From NCBI GenBank assembly GCA_025924315.1, contig JAICIO010000045.1:1-41751 (forward strand): DNA of 41,751 bases, written 5' to 3'. Position numbers and translations under genes: made by a program. Below the pieces are notes generated by a model. The model saw only the letters and a program-made list of their open reading frames with translations. It searched no databases and was not told where the DNA came from. Below are positions 23,294 through 31,440 of the stretch, in pieces; position 1 is the stretch's first letter; each line of letters starts with the position of its first letter. Origin of the DNA: Phycisphaerae bacterium (GTDB lineage Bacteria > Planctomycetota > Phycisphaerae > Tepidisphaerales > Tepidisphaeraceae).

Positions 23294-23756
23294 ATTTCTG
23301 CATCGTCCGTTTGCGAGCGGCGCTGGCAAGCATCCGCGAGGCGAGAATCGCGCCACCGAAGAGAATCAGCAGCAACCCGCCGCCCACGATCAGGTTACCG
23401 GCCCATGTGGTCCCATGCATCGCCGCGGCGAGCCCTTGAGCAATACCGAGGCACAAGAGTACGGTAGCGGTCACGACCAGCGCGACCGCGACCGCGAGCG
23501 CCAGGACGCCGACCGCGGCCATAATGCCGAGATTTCGGATCGACGCCTTGAATGCATCGGACTTCGCGGACAAGTAATAGCTGAAGTATTCCTTCAGCTC
23601 GCCGAACGCGCCGACCGCATAGCGCACCGATTCGCTCGGCGGAAGCTCGCCGGGATCCTGCGAGGCGTTCCACTCGCTCGATTGTTGTTCTTCTTCCACC
23701 GGGGCTCTCATAGCGCCGCCAAAATGATCGGGCTCGAAGTGACCACGTTGTCCCAT
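23208..23756 (-). CDS. Holin-superfamily-like membrane protein (Phage_holin_3_6 type)
   Basis: The 182-residue product has an acidic N terminus, an amphipathic segment VRYAVGAFGELKEYFSYYLSAKSDAFKASIRNLG, then two long membrane helices (IMAAVGVLALAVAVALVVTATVLLCLG and LIVGGGLLLILFGGAILA). This is the layout of the putative actinobacterial holin-X/phage holin family, common in non-phage loci with DUF883 proteins, as here. No lysis role is implied. The last about 28 residues overlap the next gene and have low third-position GC, so the tail may have arisen by loss of an earlier stop. The ATG at 23711 is an alternative start; neither has a clear ribosome-binding site. Confidence 0.75.
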   Translation of the reverse strand: MGQRGHFEPDHFGGAMRAPVEEEQQSSEWNASQDPGELPPSESVRYAVGAFGELKEYFSYYLSAKSDAFKASIRNLGIMAAVGVLALAVAVALVVTATVLLCLGIAQGLAAAMHGTTWAGNLIVGGGLLLILFGGAILASRMLASAARKRTMQKYELRQSQQRQSYGRSVADRAAAEGQVSE

Positions 23757-23765
23757 GCTGCGTTC

Positions 23766-23837
23766 GTACGGTCCGCTTCAGACTGGTTATTTATTGGGAC
23801 CCAAGCAAAATAACCGGTCCGCTGAAGCGGACCTTAC
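23766..23837. repeat. Family N inverted repeat, second copy
   Basis: The right arm (23808-23837) matches family N; the left arm (23766-23791) lacks four bases of the central GGACC dyad. It lies just upstream of the holin-like gene. Confidence 0.87.
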
Positions 23838-23840
23838 GGG

Positions 23841-23873
23841 AGCTTCGCGCAATCAGCCGGATTGCGCGAAGCT
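23841..23873 (-). terminator. Strong hairpin downstream of the DUF883 gene
   Basis: A perfect 14-bp stem (AGCTTCGCGCAATC with its complement) with a 5-base loop starts 14 bases after the DUF883 stop. There is no U-tract, so termination or RNA end protection is inferred. Confidence 0.5.
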
Positions 23874-23886
23874 TCCACAAGAATCG

Positions 23887-24183
23887 TTAGCTGCGCTTCC
23901 AGAGCAGGCCGAGCAGCATCCCGACACCCGCTGCGATCAGCAGCGACTGGATCGGTTTCTCCTGGACGTACTGTTCAAGGCCTTGCTCCCATTCCTGGGC
24001 GCGCTGGCGGCCTTGTTCATAGTACTCGCTCGCCTGATTGCGCAGTTGATCGTACTTTTCCTGGGCTGCGTCGCGGACTTGGCCGCCCATGTCACGCAGG
24101 TTCTGCGTCACTTCCGCAGCGCTATCGCGCAGCTGGCTGCCGCCTTGGCCCGCATTCGAGCCGCCTTCGTTCATCCGAGACAT
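23887..24183 (-). CDS. DUF883 family protein (ElaB/YqjD-like)
   Basis: The 98-residue product has a hydrophilic Gln/Glu-rich helical region (LRDMGGQVRDAAQEKYDQLRNQASEYYEQGRQRAQEWEQGLEQYV) and a single C-terminal membrane anchor QSLLIAAGVGMLLGLLWKRS, the exact layout of ElaB/YqjD/YgaM. In E. coli these are stationary-phase, inner-membrane, ribosome-associated proteins; a stress-related role here is inferred. AAAGGAG (24190-24196, minus strand) before the ATG is a perfect ribosome-binding site. It heads a three-gene minus-strand group with the holin-like and DUF883-like genes, though a hairpin and a repeat separate it from them. Confidence 0.85.
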   Translation of the reverse strand: MSRMNEGGSNAGQGGSQLRDSAAEVTQNLRDMGGQVRDAAQEKYDQLRNQASEYYEQGRQRAQEWEQGLEQYVQEKPIQSLLIAAGVGMLLGLLWKRS

Positions 24184-24352
24184 AAAACGCTCCTTTCAGA
24201 AGTTGATAATGATAACACGTCTGGTGCTCAGTAGTCGTACTAGCATCTTACGTGCCGCGCGGGGCCGCCCGCAGCGCGGAAAATGGTTCAACCGGGGATT
24301 ACGCCAGTTTTTCGTTAAAGCGCGCCGTTGCGGTCGGCCGATCCCGGAAATC

Positions 24353-24381
24353 TTGTCACTGTTTGGTCATCCTGCTACGAT
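24353..24381 (+). promoter_or_regulatory. Promoter with extended -10 for the gene at 24464
   Basis: TTGTCA at 24353-24358, 17-base spacer, TACGAT at 24376-24381 preceded by TGC (extended -10). A tandem 12-bp direct repeat GATTTAGTCATT (24394-24405, 24407-24418) lies just downstream in the leader. Confidence 0.6.
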
Positions 24382-24463
24382 GAACTTTCCAGTGATTTAG
24401 TCATTCGATTTAGTCATTTCTGACTGGCGGATTCGTCGAGGACCTCAACCAAGGAGTTTGCTC

Positions 24464-24982
24464 GTGTCCCTACGCGAAACGATGAATAAGAACAAGAATA
24501 TCTCGGTGATTGCCACCGTGGTTGTCATTCTTGTTGCGCTTTGGTTCATTTGGTATCAGATCAAGGGCGAAAGCATTCCGACCGCGCCTCCGCAGATGGC
24601 GTATTACACCACCGATGAAGGCAAAACCTTCTTCGCGGAAGATCAGATGCACGAGACTCCGTTCAAGCAGAACGGCGCCGATGCAGTTCGCGCCTGGCGC
24701 TACACCTGCGGCGACGCGAAGGACCTGAAGCTGGGCTACCTCGAGCGCTACACGCCTGAATTCCTCAAGCAGGTCGCGCAGGCCAAGGCGGCGAATACGC
24801 CGATGGATCCAATGATTATCGTCGAGCAGGGCGATTCGATTTATGAAGTCAAGAAGCCCGGACAGGCGAGATGGGTGAAGAAGGACAGTGCCGCCGGCCA
24901 AGCCGTGATCAAGCCGAGCTGCAACAATGCCGTCTGGCAAACGCCGCCGTCTGGCACCAAGCCGGGCGATAAGTTGTCGTAG
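24464..24982 (+). CDS. Membrane-anchored hypothetical protein, 172 residues
   Basis: Near the N terminus is one membrane segment (NISVIATVVVILVALWFIWYQI), followed by a soluble extracytoplasmic domain of about 140 residues: PPQMAYYTTDEGKTFFAEDQMHETPFKQNGADAVRAWRYTC..., then YLERYTPEF and GDSIYEVKKPGQARWVKKDSAAGQAV. Two cysteines could pair. I do not recognise a named family, but the domain resembles unannotated planctomycetal membrane proteins. The GTG at 24464 sits seven bases after AAGGAG (24451-24456) and is the best start; an ATG at 24482 is the alternative. It has its own promoter and ends at a strong bidirectional terminator. Confidence 0.82.
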   Translation: MSLRETMNKNKNISVIATVVVILVALWFIWYQIKGESIPTAPPQMAYYTTDEGKTFFAEDQMHETPFKQNGADAVRAWRYTCGDAKDLKLGYLERYTPEFLKQVAQAKAANTPMDPMIIVEQGDSIYEVKKPGQARWVKKDSAAGQAVIKPSCNNAVWQTPPSGTKPGDKLS

Positions 24983-25005
24983 GAAGCATCCCAAAAGTGA
25001 TCGAC

Positions 25006-25037
25006 GAGAAAACCCGAGCCGCCGCTCGGGTTTTCTC
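25006..25037. terminator. Bidirectional intrinsic terminator
   Basis: A perfect 14-bp stem GAGAAAACCCGAGC/GCTCGGGTTTTCTC with CGCC loop; the T-rich edge serves the plus strand and the A-rich edge the minus strand. It separates convergent genes ending at 24982 and 25044. Confidence 0.9.
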
Positions 25038-25043
25038 ATTGCC

Positions 25044-25598
25044 TCACGTCGTGTGTGTGGAAGCGGTTTCCGCTCGCAGCGCGAGAATCAATTCGACTTC
25101 GCCACTGGGACGCCCAAGTTGCTGCGCGATTTCGATCGGCCGGCGCCCCTGGTCTGCCAGCGCATAAATCTCGGCATGGCGAGGGTCGATCGGTGCCTCC
25201 AGCGGCATCGACAGAGTCGAAGCGGTTTCAGCCGGTGACTCATCGTGCGATTGCCTCGGCACAATCCCACCCGCGGCTCGAAGTGCCGCGATCTTTTCGT
25301 CCGCCTCGCGGATGAGCAGCTCGAGCTTCGCGGTGCGCGTGTCGAGCTGGGCGCTGATCTGCCGCGCCATGTCCGAAAGCTCCACCAGCAGGTTCTGCAT
25401 CTGCCGCTCGACGGACCGCTCCTGAGCGAGCCGCGCCGACGACGGTGTACGACTCAGCGGATCTTTTTTCTTCTTGAGAAACGGACGGATCACGGCGACG
25501 TAGAGCGTCGCCACCGCCATCACGCCAATGAGCGTCCATTGGAATGAATCCGGCGGTTTTCCTTCCGCGAGAAGACGTGTGATTCCCCATCCGTCCAT
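25044..25598 (-). CDS. Membrane-anchored coiled-coil protein with C-terminal HTH-like domain
   Basis: The 184-residue product has one membrane segment (QWTLIGVMAVATLYVAVIRPFL), a basic stop-transfer KKKKD, a coiled coil (residues about 60-115, VERQMQNLLVELSDMARQISAQLDTRTAKLELLIREADEKIAAL), and a C-terminal helix-turn-helix-like segment HAEIYALADQGRRPIEIAQQLGRPSGEVELILAL, as in DUF2802/DUF6115 proteins. In Gram-positives such proteins sit near flagellar or chemotaxis genes (SwrB); no such neighbours are seen here. Function unknown. Confidence 0.8.
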   Translation of the reverse strand: MDGWGITRLLAEGKPPDSFQWTLIGVMAVATLYVAVIRPFLKKKKDPLSRTPSSARLAQERSVERQMQNLLVELSDMARQISAQLDTRTAKLELLIREADEKIAALRAAGGIVPRQSHDESPAETASTLSMPLEAPIDPRHAEIYALADQGRRPIEIAQQLGRPSGEVELILALRAETASTHTT

Positions 25599-25653
25599 GG
25601 ATGTTGCCTATGTTCGCCGTGACCAGCCTGTGATTCAAGCTTTTTGAGCTGGG

Positions 25654-25731
25654 TTGCCTGTTGCAGGTTACGCGTTGCGTGGGGTGAGCTGTGCCTCATC
25701 CGACACGCAGCCTGCAACAAGCAACATGCAA
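25654..25731. repeat. Family O imperfect inverted repeat (GTTGCAGGTTGC type)
   Basis: TTGCCTGTTGCAGG on the left and CCTGCAACAAGCAACATGCAA on the right form an imperfect stem around a 30-base centre. It lies between the divergent coiled-coil and LysM genes. Confidence 0.72.
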
Positions 25732-25833
25732 TTCATTAATGTTCCCGAAGCGATTCGTCCGATAACCCTCTTAGACAAGGTCATGGATGACCGGTCTTTA
25801 TTTCGAAACGTGAACTTCAGGAAGGAGCATGCC

Positions 25834-26232
25834 GTGAAACGGGCATTGGCTTCGATTGCGATCGTGGTGTTGGCGGCGGCGGGTTGTCAGAACAACAAGA
25901 AGAGCGCGACGAACCCGTCGGTGATGGACCTGAACCAGCCGACTGCGCCCGTGGCGTACGCGCCGCCGTCGCCGGTGCCCGCGGCCCAACCGGTGGTGTA
26001 TGACGCGCCGCCGCCCGCGCCGGCCCCCGTCGCGGCCGCCCAGGCTCCCGCAGCCCCCGAGGCTGCGACCGCGACCGGCGGAAAGAAGTACAAGGTCAAG
26101 AAGGGCGACACCCTTTATTCCCTCGCCAAGGCCAACTACGGCAGCGGGAAGGAATTCACCAAGATCGTCGCCGCCAATCCGGGCCTCAGCGCCTCGAGCC
26201 TCAAGGCTGGACAAACGATCACCATTCCCTAA
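25834..26232 (+). CDS. LysM-domain lipoprotein
   Basis: The 132-residue product has a lipoprotein signal (MKRALASIAIVVLAAAGC, lipidated Cys18), a low-complexity Pro/Ala linker (residues 30-80) and one C-terminal LysM domain (KKYKVKKGDTLYSLAKANYGSG..ANPGL..LKAGQTITIP) that binds peptidoglycan glycan chains. An envelope or peptidoglycan-anchoring role follows. The GTG at 25834 is six bases after AAGGAG (25822-25827) and gives a perfect signal peptide; the longer frame upstream has none. An intrinsic terminator follows at 26260. Confidence 0.92.
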   Translation: MKRALASIAIVVLAAAGCQNNKKSATNPSVMDLNQPTAPVAYAPPSPVPAAQPVVYDAPPPAPAPVAAAQAPAAPEAATATGGKKYKVKKGDTLYSLAKANYGSGKEFTKIVAANPGLSASSLKAGQTITIP

Positions 26233-26259
26233 GCTTGCGAATGTTGAGTGGGAGAGATG

Positions 26260-26289
26260 CAAAAGGCGGCTCGAAAGGGCCGCCTTTTG
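26260..26289 (+). terminator. Intrinsic terminator after the LysM gene
   Basis: Stem CAAAAGGCGGC/GCCGCCTTTTG with an 8-base loop, ending in TTTT then GTTTG. It lies 27 bases after the LysM stop and upstream of the next start, which argues for a separate promoter for the delta-60 gene or readthrough. Confidence 0.85.
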
Positions 26290-26318
26290 TTTGCGCGCAA
26301 TCCGAAAATGGGGCAACC

Positions 26319-28742
26319 GTGATTGAGACACTCGAACAGCGTCGGTACCTCGCGTTCGGTTCGGTTGATACGGCCTGGGCTACATCCGGCCGCTCGATCG
26401 CCGACGTCGGCCTGAACGGCCCGACCGTGACGAAGCTCATTCCTTCCGGCAGTCGCATCTACGCCGCTGGCCGGAGCGCGCAGGGCGACAGCGATGCGGT
26501 CATCGCGCGCTTCAAACTCGACGGCAGCCTCGACACCTCCTTCGGCGACCAGGGCAAAACGATCCTGCCGGATGTCCTCGTGCCCGACGCGATCGTCGGC
26601 GACGACGGAAATATCTACGCGGCGGTGGGGGGCCATGGCGACGTTCAAATCGTCAAGCTGACCGCGTCGGGGCGATTTGATCCGACGTTTGGCGACAGCG
26701 GCGTCTGTCACATTCCCGATTCGTTGAACTTTAGTCCGGCGGCCTTGGCGTACGCGGGTGGGAAAATACTGATTGCCGGCGGAAGTTACCCAGATGTTGG
26801 CTCGAAGGATGAATTTACGCGCATCATCCGTATTCGCGGCAACGGTCAGCTGGATTCCACATTTGGACGGCACGGAACGATCGACTACTTCGCCGGCCTC
26901 AAACGCGCCAGCACGCCATTTCGCATTGACGATGTGTCCGCCATTCGTGCGCTGTCGGACGGCACGATCGCTGTCACCGGAGGCTCCCTCGCATTTTTTC
27001 AAATCGCCGATCCCTTCGCCGATGTGATCCCCGGAAACATCTATCTCACGAGCGCGCGCTTCAGCTCGCACGGGATTTTCGACCCAGATTATGGCACGGG
27101 TGGGTTTGCGCGCGTCAAAGTTTCGGCCGGGCCACTACTGCCGGAGGACACCAAGCCCCCGTTTTCTTCTTTTGATGATGCAGAAAGGCATGGGGCGCGA
27201 CACGTCGGCGCGATTCGCGATGATGGTTCGGTCGTCATGGCCGGGCGCGGGTTGCGCATGGCGGTGACGGAGCTAAACCCGGATGGCTCCGTCAACTTCA
27301 CCTCTTCCGCTGACGGTGATTTCCCACTGGATCTTCCGACGGACATCGCCTTGCTGAACGACGGCCGGATCGTGCTGAGCGGCTTGCCCACCGGTTTCTA
27401 TCAGGGTCACGGGCCGGCGCTGGCGCAAGTCTCGCCGACCGGTTCGATCGGACCTTACCTGCTCACGGAGGATCAGGACTCCTCAACACCCGAGCTCGCC
27501 GAAAGCTCGAGAGATGAGATCGATGCGAACGGCCAGAATATCCTCGCCGACACTTACGACCTGGAGCATCCCATGGCCGTATTGCCGGATGGCAAGCTCG
27601 TCATGGGCGGAATGGCCACCGGCAGAAATGGGTTTGCAATCGAGAAGTTCGATCTCGGAAACATCTCTGATCCTCGAACGGATCTGTTCCCCGGCGCAAC
27701 AGTCAGCAGCCTCGCGCGTGACGACAACGGCGGGCTTCATTTCGCTTATTACGATTCCCGCACGCAGTCGCTGCGCTACGCGTATCGCGCCATCAACGGG
27801 CGTTGGAGCAACGCAACAACAATCGACAGCACCGCCGGCGCCGGTCAACAACTTTCGCTCGGCTTGGATGCCAGCGGCAATCCGTCGATCGCGTATTACG
27901 ACGCGTTCCACGGCGATCTGCGGTATGCACGCTCAACCAACGGCGGAAAGACCTGGACCACCGAGCTCGTTGACAGCAGTGGCAGCACGGGATTGTACCC
28001 GTCGCTCATGATCGACACGGTCAACCAGACGGGTCAGGTCTCCATTGCTTATTACCGCAAGACCAGCGGCGATCTTCGATATGCCGTCCGAAACAGCAAC
28101 GGCACGTGGACGACGCAGAACATCGATACAACCGGTGATGTCGGCCGGTACGCGCAACTTTACCGCGCCGAGTTCAACGGCGAGCCACTCACGGCGGTCG
28201 CATACGTCGACAACACCGATCACGCAATTAAGCTCGCTAAGCTCGGGTCGAACAATTTATGGACGACTGAAACTGTCACGACGCTAACCGCCGATCCGAC
28301 GGACCTGTCGATCGTGTTCGTCGGCAACGATCAGCCCGCAATTGGGTTTTACGATCCATCCTCGGCCGACTTCAAGATCGCCGTCCTCGAAGCCGGCCCG
28401 CACGCGCCGCCCTGGCGCGTCGTGACGACGCGATCGGAAGGCGCGGTCGGTTTCAACAGTGCATTGACGCTCTTCGAAGAGGGCGGCGCAGAAGCAACGA
28501 ACCTGCAAGCGTATGCCTACGACCGCACACACGATCGGGTGCTGCTGATGTTGCGCGCAGACAACGGATATGACGACGCTCTGGTCGGCGTGAACAATGG
28601 CGGGACGTATTTGTCGCTCGCCCGGAACAAACTTCATCAGGTTGAGACAGGCGACGCAGCATTCTTTGACTCGACACTGGGCGCCCTTCGGGTCGGCACC
28701 GTCTTCAACCCGATCAATGATTCGTTCACGGAAGGACCGTAA
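26319..28742 (+). CDS. Delta-60 repeat surface protein with planctomycetal N-terminal motif
   Basis: The 807-residue product begins with IETLEQRRYLA, the planctomycetal LEPR-type N-terminal motif found on exported giant and surface proteins. Residues about 15-420 contain delta-60 repeats (DTSFGDQGKTI, DPTFGDSGVCHI, DSTFGRHGTIDYF, with ARFKLDGSLD-type strands), which form a beta-propeller. The second half has BNR/sialidase-like repeats (SLGLDASGNPSIAYYDAFHGDLRYARSTNGGKTWTTELVDSS), seen three or more times. No catalytic motif is evident; adhesion or glycan binding is possible. The GTG at 26319 is chosen because the motif starts there; the upstream frame reads through a terminator. Confidence 0.83.
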   Translation: MIETLEQRRYLAFGSVDTAWATSGRSIADVGLNGPTVTKLIPSGSRIYAAGRSAQGDSDAVIARFKLDGSLDTSFGDQGKTILPDVLVPDAIVGDDGNIYAAVGGHGDVQIVKLTASGRFDPTFGDSGVCHIPDSLNFSPAALAYAGGKILIAGGSYPDVGSKDEFTRIIRIRGNGQLDSTFGRHGTIDYFAGLKRASTPFRIDDVSAIRALSDGTIAVTGGSLAFFQIADPFADVIPGNIYLTSARFSSHGIFDPDYGTGGFARVKVSAGPLLPEDTKPPFSSFDDAERHGARHVGAIRDDGSVVMAGRGLRMAVTELNPDGSVNFTSSADGDFPLDLPTDIALLNDGRIVLSGLPTGFYQGHGPALAQVSPTGSIGPYLLTEDQDSSTPELAESSRDEIDANGQNILADTYDLEHPMAVLPDGKLVMGGMATGRNGFAIEKFDLGNISDPRTDLFPGATVSSLARDDNGGLHFAYYDSRTQSLRYAYRAINGRWSNATTIDSTAGAGQQLSLGLDASGNPSIAYYDAFHGDLRYARSTNGGKTWTTELVDSSGSTGLYPSLMIDTVNQTGQVSIAYYRKTSGDLRYAVRNSNGTWTTQNIDTTGDVGRYAQLYRAEFNGEPLTAVAYVDNTDHAIKLAKLGSNNLWTTETVTTLTADPTDLSIVFVGNDQPAIGFYDPSSADFKIAVLEAGPHAPPWRVVTTRSEGAVGFNSALTLFEEGGAEATNLQAYAYDRTHDRVLLMLRADNGYDDALVGVNNGGTYLSLARNKLHQVETGDAAFFDSTLGALRVGTVFNPINDSFTEGP

Positions 28743-28768
28743 AACCATTACGATCGAACAATGAAAAG

Positions 28769-28797
28769 ACGGGGTCGCTCGCGCGACCCCGTTTTCT
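28769..28797 (+). terminator. Intrinsic terminator after the delta-60 gene
   Basis: Stem ACGGGGTCGC (28770-28779) and GCGACCCCGT (28784-28793) with TCGC loop, followed by TTTTC. It lies between convergent genes. Confidence 0.88.
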
Positions 28798-28801
28798 CCT
28801 T

Positions 28802-29650
28802 TTAAGGCGCCGTCGGCAACAACACCGAATCGCTTACGTCCTGTGGCGCGTCTGCAATCTTTCCGGACTGGCTCGTGTAAATGTTGTCCCCCTTGACCCC
28901 CACGAACGGATTCTGCTCGAAGGTCACATGACCATCGCCGTACAGCACATTCTGCCCATCGCGGTCGTGATTGGGTGAATTCGCTCCGCGAAGCTGGCTT
29001 GAGGTGGAACTGGTCTTCACTTGCAGAACGTTCTGCGCATCCGATGGCGCGTTCGTAACATTCGTTCCGGGATTCATGTCCGCGGCGACCGCGTAATCGG
29101 CGCTGATCGTGCCGGTGTTCAGCACCCATCCGCTCTTCACCGCCGCTTCCGTCGGGTATGGATTCTCGAAGCTATAGCTGAGGTTTTGCTGAATCCCCGC
29201 CGTGCCGTTCCAGTTAGACCAATCGAGTGCGGTCTTGTTCGATCCACCGAAGTCCCACTTCTCGGCATTCGATTCGGGACAAGTGAAAACTTCCGCAGTG
29301 ATGTCCTGTGTACGCAGAAGCAGAAAAAGCGCCGCCGTCACATCATTCGGCTGCGGACCGTCCGGCGCGAACGGCTGCGTCGTGCTCGCGCCGGTTCCCC
29401 ATTTGGGCGAAGAAACCGTCGCCGGATCGAATCGCGTTCGCGGGTACTCCCCATGATTCTCATTTGCGTATAGCTGAATCGCCTGTCCGATCTGACGGAG
29501 ATTGCTCGCGCATTTGATGCGAGTCGAATTCCCTCCGCATCGGGTTTGACATGCGAAAAAAGTCACGCCGAGCAGGGGGACCAGGACCACGACAACGAGC
29601 AGGTCGCAGAGGGCTTTGCCTCCGCACCTGCGAGTTACGAGACGCTTCAT
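28802..29650 (-). CDS. DUF1559-type prepilin-like protein with degenerate N-terminal motif
   Basis: The 282-residue product has the planctomycetal DUF1559/SBP_bac_10 layout: N-terminal hydrophobic helix, CASNLRQIGQAIQLYANENHGEYP, and the C-terminal signature NHDRDGQNVLYGDGHV (H-x10-DG). Usual members begin with a type IV prepilin site G-FTLIELLVV; here it reads GGKALCDLLVVVVLVPLLGVTFF, without the phenylalanine and the +5 glutamate, so processing by prepilin peptidase is doubtful. The family is massively expanded in planctomycetes with unclear role. AAAGGAG (minus strand, 29657-29663) supports the ATG. Confidence 0.88.
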   Translation of the reverse strand: MKRLVTRRCGGKALCDLLVVVVLVPLLGVTFFACQTRCGGNSTRIKCASNLRQIGQAIQLYANENHGEYPRTRFDPATVSSPKWGTGASTTQPFAPDGPQPNDVTAALFLLLRTQDITAEVFTCPESNAEKWDFGGSNKTALDWSNWNGTAGIQQNLSYSFENPYPTEAAVKSGWVLNTGTISADYAVAADMNPGTNVTNAPSDAQNVLQVKTSSTSSQLRGANSPNHDRDGQNVLYGDGHVTFEQNPFVGVKGDNIYTSQSGKIADAPQDVSDSVLLPTAP

Positions 29651-29800
29651 ACGAAGCTCCTTTCTTCGGAGTCATTTGAAATGACTCCCTGCGTCGTACG
29701 CGTCTCGCGGGGCGGGATTGATGAGGTATGAATAGGATAATTGCTTGGATCCACTGCAATCGCAGTAGAAGCGCAATCCCGAGCTGCAAGCGCCATACGA

Positions 29801-29843
29801 CATTCCCGTGCCGCCCGGTGACCGTCACCCGGCGGCTTGGGAT
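29801..29843. repeat. Hairpin-forming palindrome upstream of the porin gene
   Basis: The 13-bp arms 29810-29822 and 29824-29836 (GCCGCC..GGTGAC) meet around one base with one mismatch; shorter flanking pairs CCC/GGG extend it. No other element is seen in the 293-base divergent gap 29651-29943. Confidence 0.6.
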
Positions 29844-29943
29844 GTTGTGAACAGAGGGAAAGATTGCTTGTGCGTTACACGGCTGCACAGTAATACGTGG
29901 ACAACCAACCCCGGAATGTGACTGCGCGGCGAAAGAGAGATTC

Positions 29944-31296
29944 GTGAACTACTGGCGGACGAAAATAGCTGCCATCGCGCTCATTGCGATGGGATCAACG
30001 TTGCGGGCGGAAGAGCCGACGACCGCGGAGCTGATGCAGCAGATCAAGGCCTTGCAGGAGCGCGTGCAGCAGCTCGAACAGAAGCAGGACGCCGCCGCGC
30101 ACGCACGCGACATCGACGAGATCACGAAAGAGGTGCTCGCCGACGCGGAAAAGCGCGATCAGCTCCTCAACGCCGAAGGCTTCACCGCCGGATACACCGA
30201 CGGGAAATTCATCCTTCAATCCGCCGATGGAAACTTCCTCCTTCATCCCTTCCTGTGGATGCAGTTCCGCAATGTGACCAACTATCGGCAGGAGGTTGGC
30301 TCCAGCGGCGACAACGATCTGCAGAACGGCTTCGAAATCCGCCGCGCGAAGTTCGGCTTCGACGGCAACGTCTTCTCTCCGAACCTCGGCTATTACTTCA
30401 AGTGGGGAACGGACCGGAAATCCGGCAGCCTTTCGCTTGAAGAGGCCTGGGCGCGGTTCCGTTTTTCCGATCTCCTGGCGCTCAAGGCGGGGCAGATGAA
30501 AGGCCCGTTCGCGCACGATTCGTACATGACCGTGCGAAAATCGTTCGCCGTCGAGCGCACGCTGCTCGTCGATGATTTCGTCGGCGGGACCGACTTTTTG
30601 CAGGGCATCGACTTTCAGTTCAACGCCGACATCAAGCTCAGCCCGGTCCGCGCGTCGTTTGTCATCACCGATGGCTCGAAAAACAATTCCAACCAGAACT
30701 TCCAGGATTTCCCCGCGAACAACGCTGACTGGGGCGCGGAAGCGCGCGTGGAATACTTCGTGTCGGGGCATCCCAGGCAGTACGAAGACTACTCCGCGAT
30801 GGGGAACAACAACGATCTGCTCGTTTTCGGCGGAGGGCTGTCGTACACGGAAGCGGGGAACACGAATCACTTCCTGCAGACGATGGACGGGCAGTACGAG
30901 AATACGCACGGGCTTGGAATCTCCGGCGCGGTCTTCGGCCGCGCGTCGAGCAACGCGCCGCAGGGCGTTGCGCCGACCGTGACCACCGAACACGATCTCT
31001 TCGATTGGGGCTTCTTCGCGCAGGCGGGTTACATGGTCCTTCCGAAGTGGGAACCGTTCGTTCGCTACAGCTTCATCAATTACGGCAGCGACGGCATCCC
31101 CGCCGACGCGGAAAACCACGTGCACGAGATCACGGCAGGCGTGAACTATTACATGCATGGTTACGGTGCGAAGTTGTCGCTTGACGTCGACTGGCTGCCG
31201 AATGGCTCGCCCATCAACGACGACGGCGCCGGCATCCTCGCCAACAACGGCGGGTCCGAATTCATCGTCCGCGCGCAATTGCAATTGGCGATATGA
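29944..31296 (+). CDS. Outer-membrane porin (OprP/OprO-like) with periplasmic coiled coil
   Basis: The 450-residue product has a signal peptide (cleavage after LRA), a coiled coil at about 27-60 (AELMQQIKALQERVQQLEQKQ) that may trimerise in the periplasm, and a beta-barrel domain from about residue 80 with alternating amphipathic strands (FEIRRAKFGFDGNVFSPNLGYYFKWGTD, LSLEEAWARFRFSDLLALKAGQMKGPF). The pattern matches phosphate-selective porin O/P proteins; the terminal residue is Ile rather than Phe. The specific solute is unknown. The start is a GTG at 29944 with AAAGAGAG just upstream. Confidence 0.87.
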   Translation: MNYWRTKIAAIALIAMGSTLRAEEPTTAELMQQIKALQERVQQLEQKQDAAAHARDIDEITKEVLADAEKRDQLLNAEGFTAGYTDGKFILQSADGNFLLHPFLWMQFRNVTNYRQEVGSSGDNDLQNGFEIRRAKFGFDGNVFSPNLGYYFKWGTDRKSGSLSLEEAWARFRFSDLLALKAGQMKGPFAHDSYMTVRKSFAVERTLLVDDFVGGTDFLQGIDFQFNADIKLSPVRASFVITDGSKNNSNQNFQDFPANNADWGAEARVEYFVSGHPRQYEDYSAMGNNNDLLVFGGGLSYTEAGNTNHFLQTMDGQYENTHGLGISGAVFGRASSNAPQGVAPTVTTEHDLFDWGFFAQAGYMVLPKWEPFVRYSFINYGSDGIPADAENHVHEITAGVNYYMHGYGAKLSLDVDWLPNGSPINDDGAGILANNGGSEFIVRAQLQLAI

Positions 31297-31331
31297 CGAC
31301 AGCTATCGCAGCGGATTTGCACAAAACGGGT

Positions 31332-31410
31332 GTCATCCTGAGCGCAGCGAAGGATCTCGGGATCGGGCGACGCTCTTGGTATCGAGATCCTTCGCTTCGC
31401 TCAGGATGAC
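31332..31410. repeat. Family F inverted repeat, second copy
   Basis: The 28-bp arms (31332-31359, 31383-31410; CATCCTGAGCG..GGATCTCG) match at 27 of 28 positions. It separates the convergent porin and lipoprotein genes. Confidence 0.95.
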
Positions 31411-31440
31411 CGTGACGCGAGGTTCGAATGAGTCCCGCGC

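Noticed and set aside
23208-23756. Prophage remnant based on the holin-like gene
   Set aside because: No other phage genes are present; this holin-type family commonly occurs with DUF883 proteins in chromosomal loci.
24275-24300. tRNA-like T-loop (GGTTCAACC)
   Set aside because: There is no matching acceptor or anticodon stem around it. No tRNA was found anywhere in the window.
26235-26318. Upstream extension of the delta-60 protein
   Set aside because: The extra 28 codons read through the intrinsic terminator at 26260-26289 and precede the LEPR-type motif, which should be near the N terminus.
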